Shown here piece after piece: positions 42,722 through 51,297 of a DNA stretch of 64,000 nt (within the stretch, counting starts at the first letter, position 1; every line of letters starts with the position of its first letter). Source of the stretch: Bacteroidota bacterium. Lineage in GTDB: Bacteria > Bacteroidota > Bacteroidia > Palsa-965. The notes under the pieces were generated by a model that was given only the letters and a program-made list of their open reading frames with translations, was not told the DNA's origin and made no database searches. The stretch spans positions 64,788 through 128,787 of the forward strand of contig JACQAM010000009.1 of the NCBI GenBank assembly GCA_016194975.1, written 5' to 3'. Position numbers and translations under genes: made by a program.

Positions 42722-44021
42722 ACTTCTTCTCATACCGGTGATATAATTCCTGCTGTTCATTGCGAAGATCAAGTGTTTTTCCCTGTATAAATGCCCACGT
42801 CACATTATTTGTTTTCATATCGAGCGCATCGCCATCAGAAACAAAAAGTGTTGCATCTTTTCCAACCTCCAGCGTTCCCATGAATCCATTTACGCGAAGG
42901 ATCTGCGCCGCATTTCCGCTGAGTGAAGCCACCGCATCTTCCTGCGATAAACCGAATGCAACTGCAGTTCCCGCCATGAAGGGAAGATTGCGCGCTCCTG
43001 TCGCTTCCTGGTCTCCTTCATTCTGCAAACAGAAAAGAATTCCTGCATCCTGCAATTCTTTCGGCGTCTTGTAAGGTTGATTCACGTCGTCCTCGTTGCG
43101 CAACGGGAGCGAGTGCACGCGCGTGAGCATGACCGGAATATTATTCTGCTTGAGAATATCGGTACACTTCCAGCTATCAGCTCCGCCAACGATGACGGCG
43201 TGCTGGATGCCGAATTTTTTCACGAACGCGCAGGCTTCATTTATTTCTTTCAGCAGATCGGCGTGGATATAAAGATTTTCTGTGCCGTTGAAAATATTCC
43301 GCATCGCTTCGAAGCGAAGATTTTTTTCCGGGTTATTCGGGGTTTCGCAATATGCTTTTGCCTCAGCGAAAAATTTTTCGAGATTCTGTTTCTGTGTCTC
43401 GTAATTTTTATTCTGCGAATACGCGCTGAATCCGTCATCTTCATTCCAGCTGCGCTGGTACCAGCCCGGCCAGTTGAGATGAACACCGTCGTCGGCTTTC
43501 AATGTTGCATCCATCCAGTTCCATCCGTCGAGCGATAGGATGCTCGATGTTCCTGAAATTCTTCCGCCGCGCGGTGTGGCCTGCGTAGCAAGAACTCCAT
43601 TTGTGCGGACCGTAGGAGGGATTTTTGAATCGGTGTTGTATGCGATCTGTGCGCGCACATGCGGATTCATTCCGTCGATATCACGGTAATCATTGGTGGC
43701 GCGCACGGCGTCAATGTCGGTGAGCCCGAGCGTGATGTTAGTGGCGATGAAGCCCGGGTACAATTGTTTGCCTGCGCAGTTGATCGTGGTGTCCCATTGC
43801 GTTTTGTTGATGCTGATCACGGTGGCATCGGCCACGAGCGTGAGTTTTCCATCTTTGAAGCCGATGGCCGAATTGGTGATCACTTTTCCGTTACCGAGAT
43901 GTGCGGTCCCGTTCATCAGGAGAATACTTTTCGTTTGTTTTTTTGCAGGAACGGGTTGTTGTGCTAAAACACAACCTGCGGAGAAAAGAGCGAGCGCTAT
44001 GGAGAAATATTTTTTCATCAT
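42702..44021 (-). CDS. Amidohydrolase-family exported protein (metal site not visible)
   Basis: A 439-residue protein with a signal peptide (MMKKYFSIALALFSAGCVLA). It has the amidohydrolase fold's N-terminal strand set (LLMNGTAHLGNGKVITNSAIGFKDGKL) and C-terminal GTLEVGKDATLFVSDGDALD. At the usual PGFIDxHxH place it reads PGFIATNITLG, so the metal-binding HxH is absent. It is probably a non-catalytic partner of the upstream amidohydrolase, whose stop codon overlaps this start (ATGA). Confidence 0.82.
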   Translation of the reverse strand: MMKKYFSIALALFSAGCVLAQQPVPAKKQTKSILLMNGTAHLGNGKVITNSAIGFKDGKLTLVADATVISINKTQWDTTINCAGKQLYPGFIATNITLGLTDIDAVRATNDYRDIDGMNPHVRAQIAYNTDSKIPPTVRTNGVLATQATPRGGRISGTSSILSLDGWNWMDATLKADDGVHLNWPGWYQRSWNEDDGFSAYSQNKNYETQKQNLEKFFAEAKAYCETPNNPEKNLRFEAMRNIFNGTENLYIHADLLKEINEACAFVKKFGIQHAVIVGGADSWKCTDILKQNNIPVMLTRVHSLPLRNEDDVNQPYKTPKELQDAGILFCLQNEGDQEATGARNLPFMAGTAVAFGLSQEDAVASLSGNAAQILRVNGFMGTLEVGKDATLFVSDGDALDMKTNNVTWAFIQGKTLDLRNEQQELYHRYEKKYNLKDQ

Positions 44022-47000
44022 TCTTCGGTATTAAGATAATTTCCATTAAGGATCACGTCGTCACATTCCCAGTTATGAGGTTTTTTGAAATGCGCTTGCT
44101 GCACGCTGGCGCCACCGTTCTTTTCTGCCACCATTTTCTGGATAATCCTTGCTTTATCCGATTCCATGTCGGTGCGCAACTTTGCATCGGCATCATAATC
44201 GAAGAGTAATTTCCCATCGACAAAAGTTTTTTCCACGTGAGAATAGATGGAAGTGGGATCACCGCTCCAGAGTACAACGTCGGCATCTTTTCCAACGGCA
44301 ATACTTCCCATGTGCTGATCGAGGTGCAATAATTTCGCGGGATTGAGTGTCGCCATTTTTATCGCTTGTAATTCGGTCATTCCACCGTATTTTATTCCTT
44401 TCGCTGCTTCCTGGTTGAGACGCCGCGCCATTTCAGCATCATCTGAATTCACTGCAACTACAATTCCCATTCTCGTCATCAATGCGGCATTGTAAGGGAT
44501 CGCATCTTTCACTTCGTATTTGTAAGCCCACCAGTCGGAGAAAGTAGATCCGCCGATACCACGCTGTTTCATTTGATCCGCAACTTTGTATCCTTCGAGG
44601 ATATGTGTGAATGTATTCACTTTGAATCCCATTGAATCGGCAACGTGCATGAGCATCGTCAATTCCGATTGCACGTACGAGTGACAGGTGATGTTGCGCG
44701 TTCCTTTCAGGATTTCTCCAACTGCTTCGAGGTCGAGATCGCGTCGCGGAGGAGTTCCTGCAGCACGTTGTACGGGGGTTAATTTATTCCACGCATCCCA
44801 TTTTGCATTGTATTCTTTTGCGCGCGTGAAGTAATCGTAGTACACCTGTTCAACTCCCATTCTTGTTTGGGGAAAACGCGTTACGTTGTTGTCGCCCCAG
44901 TTACTCTGTTTCACATTTTCTCCCAATGCAAATTTGATGAAGCCCGGTGCATAAGCAATTTTCATTTGTTCTGCATTGTCGCCCCATCGTAATTTCACAA
45001 TTCCGCTTTGTCCTCCAATAGGATTTGCACTTCCGTGAAGCAATTGTGCGGCAACAACTCCGCCGGCAAGATTGCGGTAGATCTGAATATCTTCCGGATT
45101 GATCACATCGCCTATGCGCACTTCCGCGCTCGACGCCTGCGTGCCCTCATTCACGCCACCCGCGATCGCGATGTGTGAATGTTCGTCAATGATGCCCGCT
45201 GTGAGAAATTTTCCGGTGCCATCGATCGTCATTGATTTTCCGACAGAAGGAGTTTTAAGATCTTTTCCGATGGCAGAAATTTTTCCATTCACGATGAGTA
45301 CATCGGTATTCAGAAGCAAACTGTCTTTTTCATTCGTCCAGACCGTTGCATTTTTTATGAGCACAGATGCGTATGAAGAATAAAATTTACTGATGTTGAG
45401 CGAATCATCTTTTGTTCTTCCATAATCAGAAAAAGGATAGATCACATCATCGAGCGTCGGAATATCTTTCAATTCTGTTTCTTTTGATTCCGGTTTCGGA
45501 ACATAAGCGAGTGTTTGTATTGCCCACCATTTGAACCATCTTCCATCGGGATATTGTCCTTCGCCACTCATCTTTTTACTGTCGGGATCTGCTGTTCCCG
45601 AAAGCCGGATGGTTCCTCCCTCTTTTTTTGAATTAAAAGAGAGGGTAACATTTGTGCCGGAGATCCTTGCGGAAATATTTTCCTTCGAGGAATCAAGAGC
45701 AACAGTTCCTTTCAATTTGAACAGGTCTCCTTCAACATTCATCTGGTAATTCGTCACATCACACATCAGTTTGTAATTCCCGCGCAGATCGATCGTGTTG
45801 TAATCTTTGATGATGTAGCGATGTCCCTTGATCCAGTTTTCCCAGACCATGGCATCGGGAGAAAAAATATTTCCATTGGTGATTATAAAATTTGCGAGCA
45901 ACCCTTTTTTGATCATTCCGGCTTTGTCTGAAATTCCGAGCAGTTGCGCGGGAGTTGTGGTCAATGCTTTCAGCGCAGTTTTTTCGCTCAATCCGTATTT
46001 GATCGCTTTGCGCAGATTTGCCCAGAAATCTTTTTTGTCGTGCAGATCGGAAGTGGTCAGCGCAAAAGGAATATTGTATTTCTCAAATGCACCGGGATTC
46101 AGCGGCGCCATTTCCCAATGTTTAACGGTTGCATAATCGATCAACTCCGCGTCATAAGGATCTTCCACATCATACGGTTCCGGAAAATTCACAGGAAGAA
46201 TAAAAGATCCGTTCGTTGCTTTCATTTCATCCATCCGCTGGTATTCATTTCCGCTTCCTTTGAAAATATATTGCACTTTAAATTCATCGCCTGCTTTATC
46301 GGCACGCAGCACATTCCATTTATCAGTGGTTTCGAAGATCTGCGGATACGATTGAATTGCATTCCACGCTTCGAGTGTGAGATTATATTCTGTTTTATTT
46401 TTCGCCGTGCGGTACCAGTCGCCATCGCAATACGCCTGTCGCAGGATCGCGATCGCGCCCATGAGCGACGATGGATAATCCTGTTTCGAACTTCCTTTGT
46501 CGAATGAATAACAAGCCGCAGCTTTGTCTTTCACCATCGTGAGATTATCTCCGTCTTCTGCATTCAGCGTTACACACGAAGAAGTTCCCCGCACAATTCC
46601 ATCGGGATAATAAGTCATCACAGTTCCGAAACCGAGTTCGCGGAATTCTCCCGCAGCTTTTGCATCGCTCACAAAAATTTTAGTTGCATCTGTTTCCGGT
46701 TTCAAGGCATCATTCCAACCGAAAGCGCCATTGCGCTGCGATTCGTAATTCGGCCCGGGCGACCACGGCGCTTTTTTTACTTCCGGCATTCCGTAAGTGG
46801 TGTAAGCGTCAATGAAAGAAGCATAGATCCATTTTCCTTTCAGGTCAGTTACATCAGTTCCTTTCGGAATCGTCACAGCAGTTCCAACATCGGTGATGAT
46901 GCCGTCTTTGATGATCAGCGTGGCTTTATCAATGGAATTTTCTGCATCGAGCTGGATGTGCGCATTGGTAAATGCAAAACAGGTGTGGCGGTTATCGACT

Positions 47001-47083
47001 GCGCCATTGGCAGGAAAAGTCACGGTTTGTCCAGCGATCGACGTGGAGAAAAGAAGCAACGAAGGAAGAAAAAGTTTTTTCAT
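44018..47083 (-). CDS. Two-domain exported amidohydrolase
   Basis: A protein of about 1,021 residues with a signal peptide (MKKLFLPSLLLFSTSIAG). It contains two amidohydrolase-like domains. The first (about 20-480) reads YASFIDAYTTYGMP at the metal site, without HxH. The second (about 620-1,000) reads TAGIIDEHSHIAIAGG with HxH, plus FTHILEGYKVADQ with a further His, VNSDDAEMARRLNQEA and IAVGKDADVVLWSGDP. A peptidase- or imidazolonepropionase-like activity on an unknown periplasmic substrate is likely. I start at 47083; an ATG at 47089 adds two residues. Confidence 0.86.
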   Translation of the reverse strand: MKKLFLPSLLLFSTSIAGQTVTFPANGAVDNRHTCFAFTNAHIQLDAENSIDKATLIIKDGIITDVGTAVTIPKGTDVTDLKGKWIYASFIDAYTTYGMPEVKKAPWSPGPNYESQRNGAFGWNDALKPETDATKIFVSDAKAAGEFRELGFGTVMTYYPDGIVRGTSSCVTLNAEDGDNLTMVKDKAAACYSFDKGSSKQDYPSSLMGAIAILRQAYCDGDWYRTAKNKTEYNLTLEAWNAIQSYPQIFETTDKWNVLRADKAGDEFKVQYIFKGSGNEYQRMDEMKATNGSFILPVNFPEPYDVEDPYDAELIDYATVKHWEMAPLNPGAFEKYNIPFALTTSDLHDKKDFWANLRKAIKYGLSEKTALKALTTTPAQLLGISDKAGMIKKGLLANFIITNGNIFSPDAMVWENWIKGHRYIIKDYNTIDLRGNYKLMCDVTNYQMNVEGDLFKLKGTVALDSSKENISARISGTNVTLSFNSKKEGGTIRLSGTADPDSKKMSGEGQYPDGRWFKWWAIQTLAYVPKPESKETELKDIPTLDDVIYPFSDYGRTKDDSLNISKFYSSYASVLIKNATVWTNEKDSLLLNTDVLIVNGKISAIGKDLKTPSVGKSMTIDGTGKFLTAGIIDEHSHIAIAGGVNEGTQASSAEVRIGDVINPEDIQIYRNLAGGVVAAQLLHGSANPIGGQSGIVKLRWGDNAEQMKIAYAPGFIKFALGENVKQSNWGDNNVTRFPQTRMGVEQVYYDYFTRAKEYNAKWDAWNKLTPVQRAAGTPPRRDLDLEAVGEILKGTRNITCHSYVQSELTMLMHVADSMGFKVNTFTHILEGYKVADQMKQRGIGGSTFSDWWAYKYEVKDAIPYNAALMTRMGIVVAVNSDDAEMARRLNQEAAKGIKYGGMTELQAIKMATLNPAKLLHLDQHMGSIAVGKDADVVLWSGDPTSIYSHVEKTFVDGKLLFDYDADAKLRTDMESDKARIIQKMVAEKNGGASVQQAHFKKPHNWECDDVILNGNYLNTEE

Positions 47084-47104
47084 CAGCATGAATTTCAGCA
47101 GGAA

Positions 47105-47112
47105 CAAAAATA
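47105..47112 (-). promoter_or_regulatory. Promoter -7 box for the amidohydrolase operon
   Basis: TATTTTTG on the minus strand matches TAnnTTTG, 15-21 bp before the two possible start codons. Confidence 0.65.
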
Positions 47113-47172
47113 TCCTTTTTTCGCTGAGAAAAACGGTTGTGTGATGAGCGGTAATGTCCACTTGTTTTTCCT

Positions 47173-47180
47173 TACTTTTG
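47173..47180 (+). promoter_or_regulatory. Promoter -7 box for the cytochrome pair
   Basis: TACTTTTG, an exact TAnnTTTG match, 20 bp before the ATG at 47201. Confidence 0.65.
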
Positions 47181-47200
47181 GCTGATAAAAATCTACCGCT

Positions 47201-47650
47201 ATGGAAATTCTTCAACATGTACATTCTGTTCTCCGATGGGCGCTTCTTCTTCTGCTCATCATGGCAATTGTAAAATCCTTTTCAGGATGGAAAGGAAAAA
47301 AAGCATTCACCGATGGCGACAGAAAAGTCGCACTGTTCACGGTTATATTCGCACACACGCAACTCGTGATCGGGCTCGTGTTGTACATCATGGGAAAATG
47401 GTACCAGCATATTGATACGACAGATGAAATGGTGAAATCGGTTCATCGTTTTTTTGCAATGGAACATAGTACGATGATGATTCTTGCCATTGCATTCATC
47501 ACTATCGGGAGTGTGAGTTCGAAAAAAGCAAGTGCTGCAGAAAATAAACACAAGCGGATCTTCGCATGGTTTCTCACTGCGCTCATGCTTATTCTTGCTG
47601 CTATTCCCTGGCCATTCATGATGAAATTCGCAAATCTCAGTTGGTATTAA
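47201..47650 (+). CDS. Four-helix cytochrome-b-like membrane protein
   Basis: A 149-residue protein with four hydrophobic helices (RWALLLLLIMAIVKSF, VALFTVIFAHTQLVIGLVLY, TMMILAIAFITIGSV and FAWFLTALMLILAAIPWPFM). Conserved-looking His residues lie at HVHSVLRW, IFAHTQL, VHRFFAMEH and could ligate haem b. A cytochrome c lipoprotein gene follows by 5 bp, which strengthens an electron-transfer role. The exact family is uncertain. Confidence 0.75.
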   Translation: MEILQHVHSVLRWALLLLLIMAIVKSFSGWKGKKAFTDGDRKVALFTVIFAHTQLVIGLVLYIMGKWYQHIDTTDEMVKSVHRFFAMEHSTMMILAIAFITIGSVSSKKASAAENKHKRIFAWFLTALMLILAAIPWPFMMKFANLSWY

Positions 47651-47655
47651 AATTA

Positions 47656-48006
47656 ATGAGTATGAAAAAAATATTTTCTGTTCTGATCATTCTCGTTTTT
47701 GCAATTTTCATTTTCTCGTGTGGTAATGACAATGGAAGCAATGTTCCGGTCGATTCTGCTTCCGGAAAAAATAAAATGGCAATGGGTGGGAAAGATATTT
47801 TTTCTGCTAATTGTGTTTCCTGTCATGGTGAAGACGGAAAAGCCGGAGTGATGGGGGCGAAAGATCTTTCTCTAAGTACGATCGATCATGCAACAGCGGT
47901 TTCCATTGTGAAAAGCGGTAAGGGTATGATGAAATCGTTCAGCGGGCAATTGAGTGATACGGATATTGATGCGGTGGTGAAATATGCGGAGTCGTTGCGA
48001 AAATAG
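47656..48006 (+). CDS. Cytochrome c lipoprotein
   Basis: A 116-residue lipoprotein with signal KIFSVLIILVFAIFIFSCGN and lipidated Cys. The mature domain has one haem c site, CVSCH, in IFSANCVSCHGEDGKAG, and the distal Met candidates in GKGMMKSFSG, giving a class I cytochrome c. The ATG at 47656 or the one two codons later is the start. It is co-transcribed with the cytochrome-b-like gene and likely shuttles electrons at the periplasmic face. Confidence 0.9.
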   Translation: MSMKKIFSVLIILVFAIFIFSCGNDNGSNVPVDSASGKNKMAMGGKDIFSANCVSCHGEDGKAGVMGAKDLSLSTIDHATAVSIVKSGKGMMKSFSGQLSDTDIDAVVKYAESLRK

Positions 48007-48008
48007 AA

Positions 48009-48085
48009 GATGGAGGATGGATTTATTTCAACTATGGGAATTAATTCATTTTTCAAATACTATATGAAGTCCATCCTCCAACATC
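48009..48085. repeat. Inverted pair of GGAGGATGGA words
   Basis: GGAGGATGGA at 48012-48021 and TCCATCCTCC at 48070-48079 are perfect 10-bp arms; the left arm is part of GATGGAGGATGGA heptamers. It lies between the cytochrome gene and hflX and could form a hairpin in the transcript. Confidence 0.7.
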
Positions 48086-48091
48086 CTCTAA

Positions 48092-49297
48092 GTGAACGAG
48101 CAATCAAATAATCCTGCGAACGAGCAGAAAACCATTCTTGTCGGAGTTATAGATAAACGCCAGGATAGTTCGCAACTGGAAGAATATCTAAATGAACTTT
48201 CTTTTCTTGCGATCACGGCAGGACTTCTTCCCATAAAAAATTTTTCGCAGAAACTCGATCATCCTGATCCGAAATTCTACATCGGTTCGGGGAAAGCGAA
48301 AGAGATCAAAACTTTTATTGAAGCAAAGAATATCGATGTTGTTATTTTCGATGATGAACTTTCTCCTTCGCAACAACGCAATCTTGAAAAAGAATTTCAG
48401 CGAAAAGTCATTGACAGAAATTTATTGATCCTCGATATTTTTGCTGCACGCGCACGCACTGCTCATGCGAAGACGCAGGTGGAGCTCGCACGTTACGAGT
48501 ACCTGCTCCCGCGCCTCACGGGTATGTGGACGCACCTCGAGCGCCAGCGCGGGGGCACAGGCACACGTGGTGGATCGGGCGAAAAAGAAATTGAAACAGA
48601 CAGGCGTATCGTGCGCGATAAAATAGCTGCACTGAAAATTCAACTCAGGGAGATCGACAAACAAATGGCCACGCAGCGCAAGGGCAGGGGCGAGCTCGTG
48701 CGTGTGGCGCTGGTGGGCTACACGAACGTGGGAAAATCGACGATCATGAATGTAATTTCGAAATCGAAAGTTTTTGCGGAGAATAAATTATTTGCAACAC
48801 TCGATACTACGGTGAGAAAAGTGGTGGTTGGAAATCTTCCTTTTCTTCTTTCTGATACGGTCGGATTCATCCGCAAACTTCCGCATCAACTGGTTGAATC
48901 TTTTAAATCGACGCTTGATGAAACCCGCGAGGCCGATATTCTTCTTCACGTGGTGGATATTTCTCATCCTGATTTCGAGGGCCAGCTGAACGTGGTGAAA
49001 GAAACGCTGCTGGAGATAGGCGCCGGGAATAAAAAAACAATTTTAGTTTTCAATAAGATCGATGCTTATCGCGAGCCGCCGGAGAAAGAACATGAACTGA
49101 ATCCATTGGGAAAACAGATCCTTTCATTGAGGGAAATGGAAAAAAGCTGGATGAGTAAACTGCACGATCAGTGTATTTTTATTTCAGCGGTGAACAAAGA
49201 GAACATTGATGAGTTCCGCGAATTATTATTCGAAGAAGTGAAGAGCATTCACACGAAACGGTACCCGTATGATAAGCTGGAATTCTGGAAAGGGTAA
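48092..49297 (+). CDS. hflX: GTPase HflX
   Basis: A ribosome-associated GTPase that splits stalled or heat-damaged 70S ribosomes; 401 residues, GTG start. The N-terminal domain includes DELSPSQQRNLEKEF and the HflX hallmark MWTHLERQRGGTGTRGG. The G domain has G1 GYTNVGKST, G3 DTVGFIRKLPHQLVESF and G4 NKID. A local stretch at 48440-48560 is much more GC-rich than the rest of the gene and codes for the conserved hallmark. Confidence 0.95.
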   Translation: MNEQSNNPANEQKTILVGVIDKRQDSSQLEEYLNELSFLAITAGLLPIKNFSQKLDHPDPKFYIGSGKAKEIKTFIEAKNIDVVIFDDELSPSQQRNLEKEFQRKVIDRNLLILDIFAARARTAHAKTQVELARYEYLLPRLTGMWTHLERQRGGTGTRGGSGEKEIETDRRIVRDKIAALKIQLREIDKQMATQRKGRGELVRVALVGYTNVGKSTIMNVISKSKVFAENKLFATLDTTVRKVVVGNLPFLLSDTVGFIRKLPHQLVESFKSTLDETREADILLHVVDISHPDFEGQLNVVKETLLEIGAGNKKTILVFNKIDAYREPPEKEHELNPLGKQILSLREMEKSWMSKLHDQCIFISAVNKENIDEFRELLFEEVKSIHTKRYPYDKLEFWKG

Positions 49298-49338
49298 TGT
49301 GCAAATGTGCTGATCGGAAATTTGCTAATGGTGCAAAT

Positions 49339-49371
49339 GCTTGCCCGACTAAGTGTAACAAAGGCGGGTGC
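49339..49371. repeat. GC-rich short palindromic repeat
   Basis: GCTTGCCCGACTAAGTGTAA followed by CAAAGGCGGGTGC, with GCCCG/CGGGT inverted ends. The surrounding bases are TGCAAATG and GTGCTAATGG words, so the element seems to sit within a simple repeat. Confidence 0.5.
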
Positions 49372-49395
49372 TAATGGCTTTCGGAAGAAATTTTC

Positions 49396-50718
49396 TTATT
49401 CAACAATGAATTTCCCTTCTGAGATCAGGTTTCCATCCGCAAGAATCCTGTAAAAATAAATTCCTTCTGCTTCGCCGGAGAGATTGATCTGAGCAGTTTC
49501 CTTTTTCAGTGCAAATGAATTTATTTTTTCTCCATTCACATTGTACACTTCAATAATGTTTTCGCCTGAAGTATTTTTAAGTTGAATATTAAAAATTCCG
49601 TCTGATGGATTTGGAAATATAGTTATTTCCCCGGGCGCAGAAATTTCAGAAATGCCGACGCCGGCGATGGACCATTTAGCAATATGGGATGCCGGGCTTC
49701 CTCCGGCATTGGCAAGCGCTCCTGCTGCAAATACAATTCCTTCATCGGCAGAAATAGCGTTAACTGTATTATCGACCCCGCCGCCAAGCGGATAAAAAGT
49801 AGTTCCGTCCCACCGGGAAATGCGAATAGCAGACGTACTTCCCGCCGTAACAAAATCGCCGCCTAAATAAATGTCAGTTCCGTAATGAGTAAGTGAACGA
49901 ACGATATTATCAGCTCCGCCGCCTGCAGCCATCCATTGTGTGCCATCCCATTGTGCAAAATTATTCACGAGATGATAACCTGTTGTCCAGTAAAAATCTC
50001 CGCCCGCATACAGAATTCCGCCAAGCGGTTCGAGACAATAAACCGTGTAATCAAAACCTTCTCCTACGTGCGACCAGGAATTTCCATTCCACTTTGCGAT
50101 GCTGTAAGAAATAGAATCATTACCGGCAAGATCGAAAAGTCCGCCTGCATAAATTTCATTGCTGAATGTGCGCAGGCAATAAACAGTTGAAGTTCCCCAC
50201 ACCGATGAAATTCCATTGCCGACAGCCGACCAGGCCGTATCATTCCACACACCGATATTATTTACAATGGTATATCCTGCGAGTCCGAATTTTCCTGCCG
50301 CATACAATTGATCATGATAAACTTCGAGCGCATAAACCGATGCTCCGTTTATTCCGTGGCCCACGCTGTCCCATTGTGTTCCGTTCCATCGCGCAATTCT
50401 TTTTGCCGCCACACCACCAGCGTTGAGAAAACTTCCGGAGGCATATAATTGCCCGTGATAAACACAAAGCGCACGTATTGTATTTGTAGTACCGGTTCCC
50501 AAAGCAGTCCATGAACTTCCATCCCATGCCGCAATATTATTTACTGTAACAGTTCCTGCAGAAGTGAAAGATCCGGCTACGATCAATTTTCCGTTATAAT
50601 AAGCGGATGCAAAAACAGTTCCGCTTACGCCTGAACCGAGCGTGGACCAAACATAAGATTGAGAAAAAACATTCGCGGAAAAAAACAGAAAAAGAAAGAG
50701 AGTAGTATATTTTTTCAT
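49396..50718 (-). CDS. Secreted beta-propeller-like protein with T9SS sorting domain
   Basis: A 440-residue exoprotein, signal peptide ending SANVFSQ. The body has about six repeats of roughly 55 residues with the form NNIAAWDGSSWTALGTG..., RIARWNGTQWDSVGHGINGA, ...LYAAGKF, typical of extracellular propeller-like repeats. The end (GEITIFPNPSDGIFNIQLKN to EGKFIVE) is a type-A T9SS domain. I start at MKKYTT; the preceding 14 residues have no export character. Confidence 0.86.
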   Translation of the reverse strand: MKKYTTLFLFLFFSANVFSQSYVWSTLGSGVSGTVFASAYYNGKLIVAGSFTSAGTVTVNNIAAWDGSSWTALGTGTTNTIRALCVYHGQLYASGSFLNAGGVAAKRIARWNGTQWDSVGHGINGASVYALEVYHDQLYAAGKFGLAGYTIVNNIGVWNDTAWSAVGNGISSVWGTSTVYCLRTFSNEIYAGGLFDLAGNDSISYSIAKWNGNSWSHVGEGFDYTVYCLEPLGGILYAGGDFYWTTGYHLVNNFAQWDGTQWMAAGGGADNIVRSLTHYGTDIYLGGDFVTAGSTSAIRISRWDGTTFYPLGGGVDNTVNAISADEGIVFAAGALANAGGSPASHIAKWSIAGVGISEISAPGEITIFPNPSDGIFNIQLKNTSGENIIEVYNVNGEKINSFALKKETAQINLSGEAEGIYFYRILADGNLISEGKFIVE

Positions 50719-50911
50719 GGTCATTGAATCAGGCATGCAAGTTAAAATTACTATTGGCAATATGCTTTACCGGAAAGAAGAAAAGTGCTGCCGGTTATGA
50801 ATAATGACCGTAAAATAAATGCCAATGCACAGAATTGCATACGTCAATGTAATGTCGTACTTTTAGAATGGCATTGAAACATGTATTCCAATTACATCTA
50901 AAAATTTCAGC

Positions 50912-51289
50912 ATGAAACTGAGACATTTATTTCTCTTTGTGCTTTTGATGACGTATGCATCATCAAGAGCAACTGCGCAGGTAGTAACTCCTGCCAATAC
51001 TTTCGTTGTTACAGCGAAAGCCGGAACGCCCGAAGCCGACCAGGCAAGCGCAGCCGTGCAAGCAGCAGATTTTTCCGATTATCGCTTGCGTACTGCGCAC
51101 CGTACACTCACTTTCACCAATGGTGTAGTGATCGAACTGCTTTCTGCTACCGAATTGAAAGTGATCGGTTATAATATCGATCCTTCTTTCTACCCGGAAT
51201 CAACTCCGGCCGGTTACATTGATCCACAATACACCGTGAATGAAAACGGCTACCTCATTGTTATTTACCAGCACGCACCAACGAAATAA
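50912..51289 (+). CDS. Small exported protein upstream of the giant adhesin
   Basis: A 125-residue protein with a signal peptide (MKLRHLFLFVLLMTYASSRA) and a compact mature domain (HRTLTFTNGVVIELLSATEL, KVIGYNIDPSFYPE). I recognise no family. It starts 386 bp before, and ends 8 bp before, the 1,901-residue adhesin gene on the same strand, so it is very likely co-expressed with it. It may act in the adhesin's export, assembly or anchoring. Confidence 0.75.
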   Translation: MKLRHLFLFVLLMTYASSRATAQVVTPANTFVVTAKAGTPEADQASAAVQAADFSDYRLRTAHRTLTFTNGVVIELLSATELKVIGYNIDPSFYPESTPAGYIDPQYTVNENGYLIVIYQHAPTK

Positions 51290-51297
51290 TTCCTGCG

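Noticed and set aside
42593-42790. An open frame covering the duplicated tyrS end.
   Set aside because: It starts inside the tyrS fragment and runs through repeat DNA into the antisense of the amidohydrolase gene; it is a remnant, not a gene.
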